A stretch of DNA of 64,000 bases from the NCBI GenBank assembly GCA_963770155.1, contig CAVYOE010000001.1:62001-126000 (forward strand). The letters are read 5' to 3'. The notes beneath the pieces are model-generated. The model saw only the letters and a list, made by a program, of their open reading frames with translations. It was not told the DNA's origin and did no database searches. Origin of the DNA: CAVYOE01 sp963770155. Lineage in GTDB: Bacteria > Actinomycetota > Thermoleophilia > Solirubrobacterales > 70-9. The position numbers were made by a program, and so were the translations under genes. This document shows positions 36,567 to 46,161 of the stretch, one piece after another (within the stretch, counting starts at the first letter, position 1; each line of letters opens with the position of its first letter).

Positions 36567-37104
36567 CCTCCGGGAGCTCCTTCGGTGGGTCGTCGATCTC
36601 GTGGGCCGTCCCCTCGATGTCGGCCGGCCCGCGGCCTGCCGGTCCCGCGCCCGCCCCAGGACGCTCCGCGCCGGTCTCGGGCCGCGGCCTCGCCCGGCGG
36701 TAGGTCCCGTAGGCGACGCGCGGCCCGAAGGCGACTCGGGAGACCACCATCCGCTTGGCCAGGCGCCAGATCACCGCGCGGGTCGGCGGCAGCAGCAGGA
36801 GCAATCCGGCGATGTCCGTCAGGAAACCCGGAGTCAGCAGCAGGGCCCCACCGAGAATGATCATCGCGCCGTCGAAGACCTCCTTGTGCGGGATCCGGCT
36901 CCGCTCGAGAGCGTCGCGGAAGCGCGCCCAGGCGGCCCTGCCCTGGGAGCGCAGCAGCACCGTGCCGAGGATGCTGTCGGCTATCAGCAGCGCCAGGGTC
37001 GGCAGGATCCCGATCGCCTGCCCGACCTGGATGATCACGTAGAGCTCGAGGATCGGGACGACGATGAACAGGACTAGAAGTAGCAGGGGCACGGCGCTCA
37101 ACAT
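36559..37104 (-). CDS. fxsA: FxsA-family membrane protein
   Basis: The 181-aa product has the FxsA signature: a first pair of hydrophobic segments (about 3-24 LLLLVLFIVVPILELYVIIQVG and 28-48 ILPTLALLIADSILGTVLL) with the E-L-Y motif, LLRSQGRAAWARF, and later EVFDGAMIILGGALLLTPGFLTDIAGLLLLLPPTRAVI. FxsA is an inner-membrane protein first linked to phage exclusion in E. coli; its role in actinobacteria is unknown. The C-terminal 45 residues are Arg/Pro-rich and cytosolic. First gene of the minus-strand operon with 35835 and 35182, divergent from the SufT-like gene with a 59-bp gap. Confidence 0.85.
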   Translation of the reverse strand: MLSAVPLLLLVLFIVVPILELYVIIQVGQAIGILPTLALLIADSILGTVLLRSQGRAAWARFRDALERSRIPHKEVFDGAMIILGGALLLTPGFLTDIAGLLLLLPPTRAVIWRLAKRMVVSRVAFGPRVAYGTYRRARPRPETGAERPGAGAGPAGRGPADIEGTAHEIDDPPKELPEDV

Positions 37105-37151
37105 AACGGCGGCTCCTCCGGCCCGCGTCCGGGGCCGCCGGGCCAGTTCTT

Positions 37152-37157
37152 TACCCT
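37152..37157 (+). promoter_or_regulatory. Probable -10 for a leaderless SufT-like mRNA
   Basis: TACCCT ends 6 bases before the ATG at 37164. This is the spacing at which transcription and translation starts coincide. No Shine-Dalgarno is present, which fits a leaderless transcript. Confidence 0.4.
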
Positions 37158-37163
37158 GTAGGC

Positions 37164-37475
37164 ATGGCTACAGAGACGATGCCCACCGAGGAAGAGGTCT
37201 ACGAGGCGCTCGAAGAGGTGATCGATCCCGAGCTCGGGCTCGATTTCGTAGCGCTCGGCCTCGTCTACGACGTCGAGATCGAGGGCGAAGAAGTGTTCAT
37301 AACCTTCACCCTGACCACGCCAGGCTGCCCGATTGGCCCTCAGGTCACCGAGCAGATGCGCGAGTTCGTCGGCGATCTCGACGGCGTCAGCAAGGTCCAC
37401 CCGAAGCTCGTCTTCGAGCCCGCCTGGTCCCCGGAGATGATGTCCGAGGACGCCAAGTTCGCGCTCGGGTTCTGA
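37164..37475 (+). CDS. sufT: MIP18/SufT-family (DUF59) protein
   Basis: The 103-aa product fits the DUF59 fold: EEEVYEALEEVIDPELGLDFVALGLVYDVEI, VFITFTLTTPGCPIGPQVTEQM, and a final VFEPAWSPEMMSEDAKFALGF. The conserved Cys of the TTPGCP turn is the family's Fe-S related residue. DUF59 proteins (SufT, PaaD, MIP18) help mature Fe-S proteins. Actinobacterial SUF operons often contain one; here it sits some 14 kb from the SUF genes, facing the other way, with its own leaderless promoter. The symbol is therefore tentative. Confidence 0.8.
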   Translation: MATETMPTEEEVYEALEEVIDPELGLDFVALGLVYDVEIEGEEVFITFTLTTPGCPIGPQVTEQMREFVGDLDGVSKVHPKLVFEPAWSPEMMSEDAKFALGF

Positions 37476-37492
37476 GCGCCGGCCTCGGACGA

Positions 37493-40208
37493 TCAGCCGG
37501 CGGCGCGGCGGCGCAGCCGCTTGCGGCAGCGGATCCGGGCCCGCTTGCGCTTCTTCGCCTTGCAGCGCTTGCGCGCCGCCCGGCGCTTGCCGCCTTGCCT
37601 GAGTGAGCTCAGCGGCGGCGCTCCGTCGCAGGTGGGCGAGGCGACCAGATGGGCGTCGCGGCTGATGAAGTGGGTGCGGAGGACGCCGGTGGCGCGGTCG
37701 TAACTCCACTCCGATGGGTCCATCACACGGCCGTCGCGTTTCAGCTGGCAGGGCTCGAACGGTGCGCGCAGGGTCGAGAGCGAGGCGGCTATCCGGTACA
37801 GGTGGCCGGGCGAGCCGTCGATCCGGAGCTCCCAGCCCGACGCGGTCTCGGCCGAGGAGATCGCCTCGCCGCCGGCGAGCCGGGTCTGTGAGCTGCCGCG
37901 CGGGAATGCGAGCAGCTCGAGGGTGCCGTCGCGCTCGCCGAGGTTGACGATGCCGCCGTCATCTCCTTCCGGCGCCAGGGTGTCGACGTCCTCGGGCAGC
38001 AGCGGCAGGATCGTCCCGGCGCGGGCGAACAGAGGCAGCTCGTCGATCGGCGCCGGCACGGTCAGCTCGCGGCCGCCCGGCACCACCGCGGGCGCGGCAG
38101 CGATATCGAAGTCGCCGCGCTCCGGCCCGTAGCCCAGCGCCTGCCACAGGTCGATCCAGTCCCCGCCGGGGAGGTACAGCTCCCGCTCCCGGGCACCCTC
38201 CTCGATCACCGGCGCGGCGAGCAGGTCCGGGCCGAACATGAACTCGTCCTGTCGCAGGACCGCGGCGGGATCGTCAGGATACGCGAGCGCCAGGTGGCGC
38301 GAGAGCGGCATCCCGGTTCGCTGGTAGGTCTCCGAGGCCGCGGCGAGGTATGGATAGAGCTGGGTGCGCAGCTTGGTGTAGCGGCGCCAGATCGGGTACA
38401 CGGCGGGGCTCCAGACCTGCGAGCGCTGCGCCCGGTTGTTCTGGAAGCTGAAGCCGTTGGCCTGGGTCCGCATCACGCCGCTGACCGCGCCGAGTTGGAG
38501 CCAGCGGATGTTGAGCTCGTCGGAGGTTCTGGGGTTGACGATCGCGTGGAAGCCGCCGATGTCCGAGCCCCAATACGCAACTCCCGAGAGGCCGGTGGAG
38601 AGCGCCTGGTGCACGGCGGCACAGAGCCCGTCGGAGCAGCTCCAGTCCTCGGTCGGGTCGCCGCCCCAGACGACCCGGGCACAGGGCTGTACCCCGTGCC
38701 AGCCCGAGCGCACGAACACTGCCGCGTCGCGGCCCATCCGCTCGCGCGTGTGCGCGTAGGAGGCGCAGTGGTAGAGGACGGGGTAGCGGTTGTGCATCTC
38801 GAGGCCGCGCCGTCCGTCGGCGAACACGGAATCTGTCGGCGTGTACTCGCCGAAGTCCTCCATCCAGCCGTCGTAGCCGTCGTCGATCGCCTCGTCGAGA
38901 AGCCCGGCGTAGAAGGCGTCGGCGCCGGGATTGGTGAAGTCGACCTCGGCGACCAGCTCGTCGGCCGTGAACGGGTTCGAGACCACGTACGGCAGTCCGA
39001 GGATGTTCTTGACCAGATGGCCGGCGGCGGCGGCCGGGCCGAATGCCTCCCCGTACTCGACGCAGATGTGCGGATTGAAGTAGGTGGTGATCTTGTAGCC
39101 GAGCCGGTGATAACCAGAGGTGAGTGCCTGCTGCGCCGGCCGGTTGCCGACCTGCGCCCCGCAGGGGAGGTAGTGGGTGTAGGTCTGAGCGACGGTGACC
39201 GGGACGTCCTCGGCGCGGAAGCGCTCGGCCAGCTCGAACTGGCGGCTCTCCAGGGTGGGCTGGAACCAGGGCCCGAAGATCCACGGCGACGGATCGGGCT
39301 GGCGGCCCGCGTAGTCGGAGTAGCGGCGCAGGACGTCTGCAGGCTTCGGGCCGGCGAACACCGAGAACCGGAAGAAGCTGCGTCTCCGTTTCCGCATGCC
39401 ACGCGTCGGTGCGCTCGCGACGCAGGCGGAAGGTGGAACGCTGGGGTTGATCGATCAGGAAGCCGAAGCCCCGGGTGGAGATCGTCCACGGGATCGGGAA
39501 GTTGGTCGCCGTCGGCCCGGTGGGGAAGGTGAACTCGGGGATCAATGGGCGGAGCAGCTCCTCGCCCTCGCCGGATGAGAACGGCCCCTCTTCGGCCCAG
39601 TTGAAGACGAGGTTCCCCGTCTGGTCGACGGCGTTGGAGCGCTCGCCGAAGCCGAGGAAGCGCTCGGTCGGACCGGCCTCGAACCCCGCCCCCGAAACGC
39701 TTGCGAGGGCAGCGAGGGGCCCCGATCCCGGCGCGATCCGTGAATCGACCGTGGCCCCGCCGGACCCGGTCGGTGAGATCCTCACCTCGAGGCGGTGGCC
39801 GAGCGGGTCGTTGGTGGCGACGTCGAGGACCAGGTCCTCGCCCTCGCGCCGCGAGCCGAGCAGGCGGGTGGCGTGGAACCACAGCGTCTCGACGTTGAGC
39901 CCGACGTAGTAGCCGAGAAAGGCGTTGTTGACCACAGGAACCCGCAGATCGAAGGAGTAGCCCAGCGAGCCATAGCGGGCGTGGGGATCGGCCGGGGACG
40001 GAGCACCGCCGGCGAGGGTGCGCAGGGCCTCACCGCTGGCGGTGTCGCGGAAGCTGAGCCGGAACGGCTCCGGATCGACGGTCACCTCGAGTGGGCCGGA
40101 GGACAGGATCGCGGAAGGGTCGCCGGCAGCCGCCGTGCCAGTCGCGGACCAGGCAAAGACTGCGGCCCCGATCGCCACCGCCCAAGTGCGCGCGCGTCTC
40201 CTGTTCAC
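37493..40208 (-). CDS. Secreted GH31 alpha-glucosidase-like protein (one +1 frame break)
   Basis: Repaired, the protein is 904 aa. A signal peptide (TWAVAIGAAVFAWSATGTAAA) precedes an N-terminal beta-sandwich, then the GH31 barrel. Catalytic residues are visible: nucleophile Asp in GWMEDFGEY, and general-acid Asp in VVWGGDPTEDW, with GSDIGGF further on. It probably removes alpha-linked sugars from oligo- or polysaccharides outside the cell. The frame breaks at about 39380 (minus strand GAGACG-C-AGCTTC). The last 37 residues are a Lys/Arg/Cys-rich tail (ARKRCKAKKRKRARIRCRKR), which has no counterpart in typical GH31 enzymes. Neighbours: a subtilase that diverges 71 bp away. Confidence 0.87.
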
Positions 40209-40279
40209 CGGGTTGGATTATGCGGGCTGACCTGCGCGGCCGCGCCAACCGGCGCCGTACAGTGTTCTGGGTGGTTGAT

Positions 40280-42037
40280 ATGCACGCACGAACCGTGGGG
40301 AACTGCGTTGCGGCCGCGCTCGCGGCCTGTCTGCTCCTGGCCGGAACCCACTCCGCCGTCGCGGCCCCGGCGCCAGCAGATAAACCCCTGGAAACCGGGC
40401 GCTTCCTGGTCACGGTGGAGGCTCCGCGGGTGCCCCTCGGCGAGGGGCGGGCGGCGCGCGCGCTGCGCCGAGAGCGAGCCGCGACTGCCTCCCGCCTGAT
40501 CTCGAAGGTGGCGAGCCGTCACCCGTTGCGGCTCGGTCAGCGGATTCCCGCCGGCGCAGTGTTCGCGGCGGCGCCGAGCCCCGGCGAGAGTCCCGCCGAC
40601 CTCCGCCGCGAGCTGCTCGCCGATCCGCTCGTCGCCGGGGTCGAGCCCGAGTTCTACCTGCAGCTCCGCGGCTACGTGCCCAACGATCCCGCCTATCTGA
40701 GCAGCGACCCGAATGCCCCCGGCGGCGACCGTCGCCAGTGGAACCTGATCAAGTCCCACTTCGAGGATGCCTGGACGGTCACTGACGGGAGCCAGTCGAC
40801 CGTCGCCATCCTCGACACCGGCGTTTCCTCTACCCAGCCCGACCTGACCCAGCTTGCCGGGGAGGCCGACCACGACGCGACGCCGACCGGCGCCACGAGC
40901 GACGAGAACGGCCACGGCACCCACGTCGCCGGGCTTGCCTGCGCGAACTCCGACAACGGCTACGGGATGGCCTCGGCCGGCTTCGACTGCCGGATCATCG
41001 CCGAGAAGCTCGATGTCTCCGGCAACAACCTGACCCTGGGCTCAATCATCGCCGCCGTCTATCACGCCGCAAACAACGGGGCGCGCGTGCTCAACATGAG
41101 CTTCGGCAGCACCGGCGCAAGCGACTCGCTGCGTCAGGCCATCAACTACGCCTGGGGGCGGGACGTGGTCATGGTCTCCTCGGCCAGCAACCAGTCGGTC
41201 CCCGACCAGGGGTACCCCGCCAACTACCTGCAGCCGGTAGGCACCGCTTTCAACCCGGCCACCTGCAACGACGGCGACGCGACTACGGCTGGATGCGCCC
41301 GCGGCCTGGTGGTGACCATGGCCAACTACAACAGCGTCAACGGCGGGGCGGGCTACGGCACCGGGGTCTCGGTCGCCGCCTACGGCGACTCCTACGCACC
41401 CCTGAAGGGGATCTTCTCGACCTGGCCCGCGAACAGCACCACCCGCGAGGACGCGCTCTGCCTCGTGGTCGGTCCGTTCCCCTGCGCGCCGCGGACCGTC
41501 TTCGACGGCGACGACCGCTTCGCCTACCTGTTCGGGACCAGCATGGCGGCGCCGCAGGTCTCGGGCCTGGCCGCGTTGATCCGCTCCCTCTATCCCGATC
41601 TGACTGCGGGAGAGGTGGTGCGTGCGATCAAGGCGTCGGCCAGTGGCAAGGGGAAATGGACTTCCCCGCTGGGCTGGGGAATCATCGACGCGGCGGCGGC
41701 CCTGCAGCTGACGGTGATCTCCGAGGACAAGTCAGCTCCGTCGTCCCGGGTGAAAACAAGGCGGCGCTCCGCGAAGCGGCGCTTCCCGGTCAAGGTGACC
41801 AGTGCTGACAGCGATCCGGCCGGTAAGCCTGCCTCGGGCGTGGACAAGGTCGCCATCTACGTGTCCAAGAACGGGCGCCGCTTCCGCCACCTGCGCACCA
41901 TCCGCCGGTCCAAGTTCAAGTTCAAGGGAAGCAGCGGCGACAGCTACCGGTTCTACTCGCGCGCGGTCGACAAGGCCGGCAATCGCGAGAGCGCACCGGA
42001 CAAACCCGACGCTGCGACCCGGGTCCGCGGCCGCTAG
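40280..42037 (+). CDS. Secreted subtilisin-family (S8) protease
   Basis: ATG at 40280 (GTG at 40271 is possible) gives 585 aa. A signal peptide (about 8-29) and an inhibitor-like propeptide (about 38-130) precede the S8 catalytic domain: Asp179 in AILDTGVS, His212 in NGHGTHVAG, oxyanion Asn304 in SSASNQS, Ser421 in FGTSMAAP. The region after about 470 is an Arg/Lys-rich stretch followed by an Ig/P-domain-like tail (IYVSKNGRRFRHLRT), typical of secreted proteases of this group. It diverges from the GH31 gene, and TACAGT at 40257 is a possible -10. Its stop overlaps the convergent WS/DGAT gene by CTAG. Confidence 0.92.
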   Translation: MHARTVGNCVAAALAACLLLAGTHSAVAAPAPADKPLETGRFLVTVEAPRVPLGEGRAARALRRERAATASRLISKVASRHPLRLGQRIPAGAVFAAAPSPGESPADLRRELLADPLVAGVEPEFYLQLRGYVPNDPAYLSSDPNAPGGDRRQWNLIKSHFEDAWTVTDGSQSTVAILDTGVSSTQPDLTQLAGEADHDATPTGATSDENGHGTHVAGLACANSDNGYGMASAGFDCRIIAEKLDVSGNNLTLGSIIAAVYHAANNGARVLNMSFGSTGASDSLRQAINYAWGRDVVMVSSASNQSVPDQGYPANYLQPVGTAFNPATCNDGDATTAGCARGLVVTMANYNSVNGGAGYGTGVSVAAYGDSYAPLKGIFSTWPANSTTREDALCLVVGPFPCAPRTVFDGDDRFAYLFGTSMAAPQVSGLAALIRSLYPDLTAGEVVRAIKASASGKGKWTSPLGWGIIDAAAALQLTVISEDKSAPSSRVKTRRRSAKRRFPVKVTSADSDPAGKPASGVDKVAIYVSKNGRRFRHLRTIRRSKFKFKGSSGDSYRFYSRAVDKAGNRESAPDKPDAATRVRGR

Positions 42038-43461
42038 CTGGCGGCAGCGACTTCGGCGCGCGACTCGGCTTCTTCGGCGGCACCGACGAGCTCCGCGACC
42101 GAGTCCTGGATCCCCTCGGCGATCAGCTCGACGTCCTCCATCGAGTCGTAGTCGGCGATCAGGCCGAAGTTGACACCGCCGTTGTAGCTCATGATCGCGA
42201 TCGCGAGCGCGTGGTTCTCGGGAAGGAAGGCGACCGGGAACGTGTCGAGCAGCTCGCGCCCCAGGACGTAGAGCGGAATCTGTGGGCCAGGGACGTTGGT
42301 GACGATCAGGTTGAACAGTCGGGTGGAGAAGTTGATCCGCGAGGCCTGTGCGAGCAGCGTGGGCGGGGCAAAGTCGTTGAAGCGGGAGATCACCTCGGCG
42401 CCCAGCGCCTGTTTCGATTCCTTCAGTCCGTCCATCTCCTTGCGGACGACCGCCAGCCGCTTCACCGGGTCATCGATGTAGACCGGCAGCGGACCGCGCA
42501 TGGCGGCGATGCGGTTGCCGAGGTTGCCGCTCTCGTCCTCGGCTCGGATCGAGACGGGAACCAGCGCGCGCATCTCGAGCCCTTCGACCCGAAGCCCGCG
42601 AGCGCGCAGCCACCGCCGCAGGGCGCCGGCCACGCAGGTGAGGACGACGTCGTTCACCGTGCCGCCGAACGTGTTCTTGATCTTCTTGAAGTCGTCGAGG
42701 CTGCTTCGGACCCAGCAGTAGCGCCGGTGTGAGCCGATGTCGGTATTGAGCGGCACCTCGGGGGCGCGGTCGACATAGGCCCAGGCGATCTCACCGATGC
42801 CCTCGGCCGCCTCGCGCACCTGCTTCAAGGTGCTGCGCGGACGGAGCGCCGCCGAGGTCACCCGCCTGGTCAGCCGCAGCGGCGTCCGGGCTACGTCCTC
42901 GGCGCCCTTGGCCGCCAGGGTCGCTTGCGAGGGAGTCGGACTCGCGACCCATTCGTGGTCGGGCTCGACGTTCTCGGGGATCGGCTTCACGTCGAAGAGG
43001 ACGGTTGCAATGTCGATGCCGGCAACGCCGTCGATGACGCTGTGGTGAGTCTTGATGATCAGCGCGAACCGGTTCTCCTCCAGGCCCTGAACCAGCCAGA
43101 TCTCCCACAGGGGCTTCGAGCGGTCGAGCTGTTGCGAGAAGAGACGCCCAGCGATGTTCTCGAGCTGTTCCTCCGATCCCGGAGCAGGCAGCGCCGAATG
43201 CCGGATGTGGTACTCGAGGTTGAAGTTGGGGTCGTCGACCCAGAAGGGCCGCCCGGTCTCGAGCGGGGGGAACGCCAGCTTCTGGCGGTAACGCGGAACC
43301 AGGTGCAGGCGGCTGCGTACGTGCCCGACGAAATCGTTGTAGCCCGGCGCCGGGCCCTCGAAGATCATCACGCCGCCGATGTGCATGTGGCTGTTGTCAC
43401 CTTCGTTCGTGAGGAACGAGGCGTCGACGGCGGTCAGCCGATCCATGTGCTTTGGAGGCAT
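42034..43461 (-). CDS. WS/DGAT-family acyltransferase
   Basis: The 475-aa enzyme makes wax esters or triacylglycerols from acyl-CoA. The catalytic HHxxxDG motif is H139-H140-SVID144-G145. Other conserved features: LTAVDASFL near the start, DRSKPLWEIWLV, GGTVNDVVL and MSYNGGVNFGLIADYD. No signal peptide; enzymes of this group sit on lipid bodies or the membrane. The start ATG at 43461 follows AGAAGGAAGGAA; ATG at 43446 is possible. With the acyl-CoA dehydrogenase at 2111 it indicates storage-lipid metabolism. Its stop overlaps the subtilase gene by CTAG. Confidence 0.92.
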   Translation of the reverse strand: MPPKHMDRLTAVDASFLTNEGDNSHMHIGGVMIFEGPAPGYNDFVGHVRSRLHLVPRYRQKLAFPPLETGRPFWVDDPNFNLEYHIRHSALPAPGSEEQLENIAGRLFSQQLDRSKPLWEIWLVQGLEENRFALIIKTHHSVIDGVAGIDIATVLFDVKPIPENVEPDHEWVASPTPSQATLAAKGAEDVARTPLRLTRRVTSAALRPRSTLKQVREAAEGIGEIAWAYVDRAPEVPLNTDIGSHRRYCWVRSSLDDFKKIKNTFGGTVNDVVLTCVAGALRRWLRARGLRVEGLEMRALVPVSIRAEDESGNLGNRIAAMRGPLPVYIDDPVKRLAVVRKEMDGLKESKQALGAEVISRFNDFAPPTLLAQASRINFSTRLFNLIVTNVPGPQIPLYVLGRELLDTFPVAFLPENHALAIAIMSYNGGVNFGLIADYDSMEDVELIAEGIQDSVAELVGAAEEAESRAEVAAAS

Positions 43462-43498
43462 TTCCTTCCTTCTCTCCTCGGTGAGGGACCCTTAACCC

Positions 43499-43504
43499 TA
43501 TCCT
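43499..43504 (+). promoter_or_regulatory. Probable -10 for ispH
   Basis: TATCCT lies 8 bases before the ispH GTG at 43513, with no Shine-Dalgarno in between, consistent with a leaderless transcript. It overlaps the 5' side of the divergent WS/DGAT gene region. Confidence 0.4.
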
Positions 43505-43512
43505 GTGCGGTC

Positions 43513-44493
43513 GTGCCGACGGCAACAGAGAACCCGCGAAAGACGGGCCCCAGCAAGGTCCTGCTCGCCGCCCCGCGCGGCTATTGCGCCGGCGTCGATC
43601 GCGCCGTGCAGACGGTCGAGCACGCCCTCGACCTGCATGGGGCGCCGATCTACGTTCGCAAGGAGATCGTCCACAACAAGCACGTGGTGCAGCAGCTCGA
43701 GAAGCGGGGAGCGATCTTCGTCGACCAGGAGACCGAGGTCCCGGAGGGCGAGATGGTCGTCTTCTCGGCGCACGGGGTCGCTCCGAGCGTCCACGAGAAC
43801 GCCGCCGAGCGCGGCCTGCGCACGATCGACGCGACCTGTCCGCTCGTGACCAAGGTCCACGTCGAGGCGCGCAAGTTCGCGGAGCAGGGCTACACGATCG
43901 TCCTGATCGGCCACGAAGGCCACGAGGAGGTGGAGGGGACCACGGGCGAGGCGCCGGAGAACATCGTCCTGGTCCAGACCGCTGACGATGTCGACACGCT
44001 CGAGGTCGACGACCCGAGCAAGGTCGCCTACATCACCCAGACAACCCTGTCGGTCGATGAGACCACCGCGATCATTGAGCGGTTGAAGCAGAAGTTTCCG
44101 GAGATCATGGGCCCGCGGACCGACGACATTTGTTACGCGACCACCAATCGCCAGATGGCCGTGAAGGAGCTCGCCCGGCACTGCGACCTGGTCCTCGTCA
44201 TCGGTTCGACCAACTCATCCAATTCGAACCGGCTGGTCGAGGTCGCGCGCGAGCACGGTTGCGCCTCCCACTTGATCGACAATCACATGCACGTAGAGGA
44301 GGAATGGCTCGACGGGGTGAAGACCGTCGGGATCACCTCCGGGGCGAGTGCGCCCGAGGAGCTGGTCGAGCGGCTTGTCTCCTATTTCCGCGACCGCGGG
44401 GCCGACGACGTCTCCGAGCTGACCACGGTGGAGGAAGACGTCCGCTTCATGCTGCCGAAGAAGATCCGGACCGAGCTTTCCGCCGGCGCCTAG
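43513..44493 (+). CDS. ispH: 4-hydroxy-3-methylbut-2-enyl diphosphate reductase
   Basis: The 326-aa Fe-S enzyme makes IPP and DMAPP in the last step of the MEP isoprenoid pathway. The three cluster cysteines are C25 (PRGYCAGV), C109 (DATCPLV) and C207 (DDICYATTNRQ). Substrate-contact motifs SAHGV, GHEGHEE, TQTT and SSNSNRL are all seen. The GTG at 43513 directly precedes the conserved core; the long upstream open frame is the shadow of the WS/DGAT gene. Length and motifs are normal. Its Fe-S cluster would be supplied by the SUF genes further on. Confidence 0.96.
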   Translation: MPTATENPRKTGPSKVLLAAPRGYCAGVDRAVQTVEHALDLHGAPIYVRKEIVHNKHVVQQLEKRGAIFVDQETEVPEGEMVVFSAHGVAPSVHENAAERGLRTIDATCPLVTKVHVEARKFAEQGYTIVLIGHEGHEEVEGTTGEAPENIVLVQTADDVDTLEVDDPSKVAYITQTTLSVDETTAIIERLKQKFPEIMGPRTDDICYATTNRQMAVKELARHCDLVLVIGSTNSSNSNRLVEVAREHGCASHLIDNHMHVEEEWLDGVKTVGITSGASAPEELVERLVSYFRDRGADDVSELTTVEEDVRFMLPKKIRTELSAGA

Positions 44494-45323
44494 GTCGCCG
44501 GCTCGCCGGCGATCCCGGCCGCGAAGCTGACCGAGTAGACGAGGATCCCGGGATCGGGGCGCAGGCGAAGTTCTCCCCTGCGGTGCGGTCCCTCGGCCAT
44601 CAGCTCGTAAAGCCCCGCGTGGTCGACGGTGATCGGCTCGGTGGCCGCGCCGTCGAGCTCGACCTCGAGCGTCCCGCTGCCGTCGAGAGTGGCGTATGCG
44701 CCCCCGGCCTCGAACGGGATCTCCAGCTGCGGCTCGGCCTCGGTCGATCGCCAGGGCTCCCGCTCCGATCCTCCCGGCAGGAGCTCGTCGCTCGGGGCAA
44801 TCACCCGGGCGCCGGGTGCATCGGTTGGGCGAAGCGGCTCTGTCTCTCCGTTGACCGCCTCGCCGCCGAGCTCCCCCCGAATTGCTGTCTCGGTCGCCGC
44901 GAACTCGCCTTCACCGAAGTGAAACCAGCGCAGGGCGCCTCCCTTCGACCAGAGGAAGAGCGACGGCCATCCGCGACAGCCGTAGTCAGCCCACAGAGCA
45001 CGCCGCTCGTCGCTGAGGACCGGATAGGGGATCCGCAGCCGCTCGACGGCTAGGGCGACGGACGCCGGGTCCTCGCTGAACGGATAGCGGGGCGTATGGA
45101 CTCCGACCGTGTTCAGTCCCTGCTCGGTGTAGCTCTGGTGCCAGGCGGACAGGTAGGCAAGGGTCCGAACCGAATTCAGCTGGGCAAAGTCGAAGAAGTG
45201 GACGAGGACCGGGCCGGCCGCGGTCAGCCGTTCCATCACCGGCTCCGCGCCGTCGGCGCCGATCCAGGTGGCGCCGGGAGGGAACGGCGGCGCCGCGATG
45301 TCCTCCCGGGGCGGGCGGGGCAT
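44490..45323 (-). CDS. DipZ-like thioredoxin-fold protein lacking the CxxC
   Basis: ATG at 45323 gives 277 aa without an obvious signal peptide. Residues about 20-160 are a thioredoxin-fold domain like the C-terminal part of DipZ: VLVHFFDFAQLNSVRTLAYLSAWHQSY aligns with the DipZ SCINCIRTL region, with Q48 and S51 where the catalytic cysteines should be. C116 (DYGCRGWPSLFLW) next to the cis-Pro P120 is the only remaining thiol in that area. Residues about 190-275 look like the DipZ C-terminal beta-domain (VELDGAATEPITVDHAGLYEL, LVYSVSFA). Hence it is likely redox-inactive and binding-only. Divergent from the HO-fold gene; convergent with ispH. Confidence 0.7.
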   Translation of the reverse strand: MPRPPREDIAAPPFPPGATWIGADGAEPVMERLTAAGPVLVHFFDFAQLNSVRTLAYLSAWHQSYTEQGLNTVGVHTPRYPFSEDPASVALAVERLRIPYPVLSDERRALWADYGCRGWPSLFLWSKGGALRWFHFGEGEFAATETAIRGELGGEAVNGETEPLRPTDAPGARVIAPSDELLPGGSEREPWRSTEAEPQLEIPFEAGGAYATLDGSGTLEVELDGAATEPITVDHAGLYELMAEGPHRRGELRLRPDPGILVYSVSFAAGIAGEPAT

Positions 45324-45375
45324 GCCGGTATTCTCTTGCACCTCGCCACATTGCACTTCGACGAAGGAGAGAGCC

Positions 45376-45993
45376 TTGAGCAAGTCCGTCTGGGACAGGA
45401 TCGAAGAGAGTCGCGCCCGTCATAACGTCCTCGAGCACCCCTTTTACGTGCGCTGGTCCGCCGGCGAGCTGAGTTCCGATGAGCTCGCCCGCTACTCGGG
45501 CCAGTATCGACACGCGACCGAGGCGATCGCGCGAATCTGCGCCGATGCCGCCGAGACCGGCCCGGCCGAGGCCCGGGCAGAGCTCTCGCGCCACGCGGAT
45601 GAGGAGCAGGCTCACGTCGGGCTCTGGGACGACTTCGTCGAGGCCACCGGCGGCGAGATCGGCGCCGAGCCCACACCGGAGACCGCCGACTGCATCTCGT
45701 CGTGGACCGGACCCGATGGCTATCTCGAGGCGCTCGCACGGCTGTACGCGATCGAGAGCGGCCAGCCTGAGATCTCTCGCGTCAAGCGCGAGGGCCTGGC
45801 CCGGTTCTACGGCATCAACGAGGGACCGGCAACGGAGTATTTCCGGGTCCACGAGCACGACGACGTCGAGCACGCCCGGCAGTCCCGCGAGCTGATCAGC
45901 TCGGCGATCGGCTCCAAGGACGACGAGGACCGGGTCGTCGCCGCGGCGACCGACGCCTTCAAGGCGAACTGGCGCCTGCTCGACGGGGTCTGA
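45376..45993 (+). CDS. Heme-oxygenase-fold protein (TenA/PqqC/CADD-like)
   Basis: A TTG at 45376 after AGGAGA gives 205 aa. The all-helical pattern is that of the TenA/PqqC/HDO superfamily: LEHPFYVRWSAGELSSDELARYSGQYRHATEAIARI, SRHADEEQAHVGLWDDF, LARLYAIESGQP and YFRVHEHDDVEHA. E77-x2-H80, E127 and D162-x3-H166 fall at metal-ligand positions of the diiron oxidase (UndA/CADD-like) branch, not the TenA cysteine site. It might oxidise a small substrate; the reaction cannot be named. It diverges from the DipZ-like gene with a 52-bp gap. Confidence 0.8.
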   Translation: MSKSVWDRIEESRARHNVLEHPFYVRWSAGELSSDELARYSGQYRHATEAIARICADAAETGPAEARAELSRHADEEQAHVGLWDDFVEATGGEIGAEPTPETADCISSWTGPDGYLEALARLYAIESGQPEISRVKREGLARFYGINEGPATEYFRVHEHDDVEHARQSRELISSAIGSKDDEDRVVAAATDAFKANWRLLDGV

Positions 45994-46005
45994 GCCGCGG
46001 GCGTG

Positions 46006-46161
46006 ATGTCCGGGCGTGACCGCGCGATCGGGATCCTGATCGGCTTGGCCGTCGGGATCGCGGTCGTGGCCCTGTTCGTGTTCGTGTTCAGCGAAGACAC
46101 GGTCGATGCACCCTCGATCGACGAGCGGACCCCTCCGACGACTACGGTGCCCGACCGATGA
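46006..46161 (+). CDS. Small single-TM protein (51 aa)
   Basis: Starts at ATG 46006 (MSGRDRAIGILIG), with one hydrophobic helix (about 7-28, AIGILIGLAVGIAVVALFVFVF) and a short acidic/Pro-Thr tail ending TTTVPDR. Its TGA overlaps the next ATG (ATGA), so it is translated with the cupredoxin-like gene. It was likely missed by length cut-offs. It could anchor or assist the two following gene products; that is inferred from operon position only. Confidence 0.6.
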   Translation: MSGRDRAIGILIGLAVGIAVVALFVFVFSEDTVDAPSIDERTPPTTTVPDR

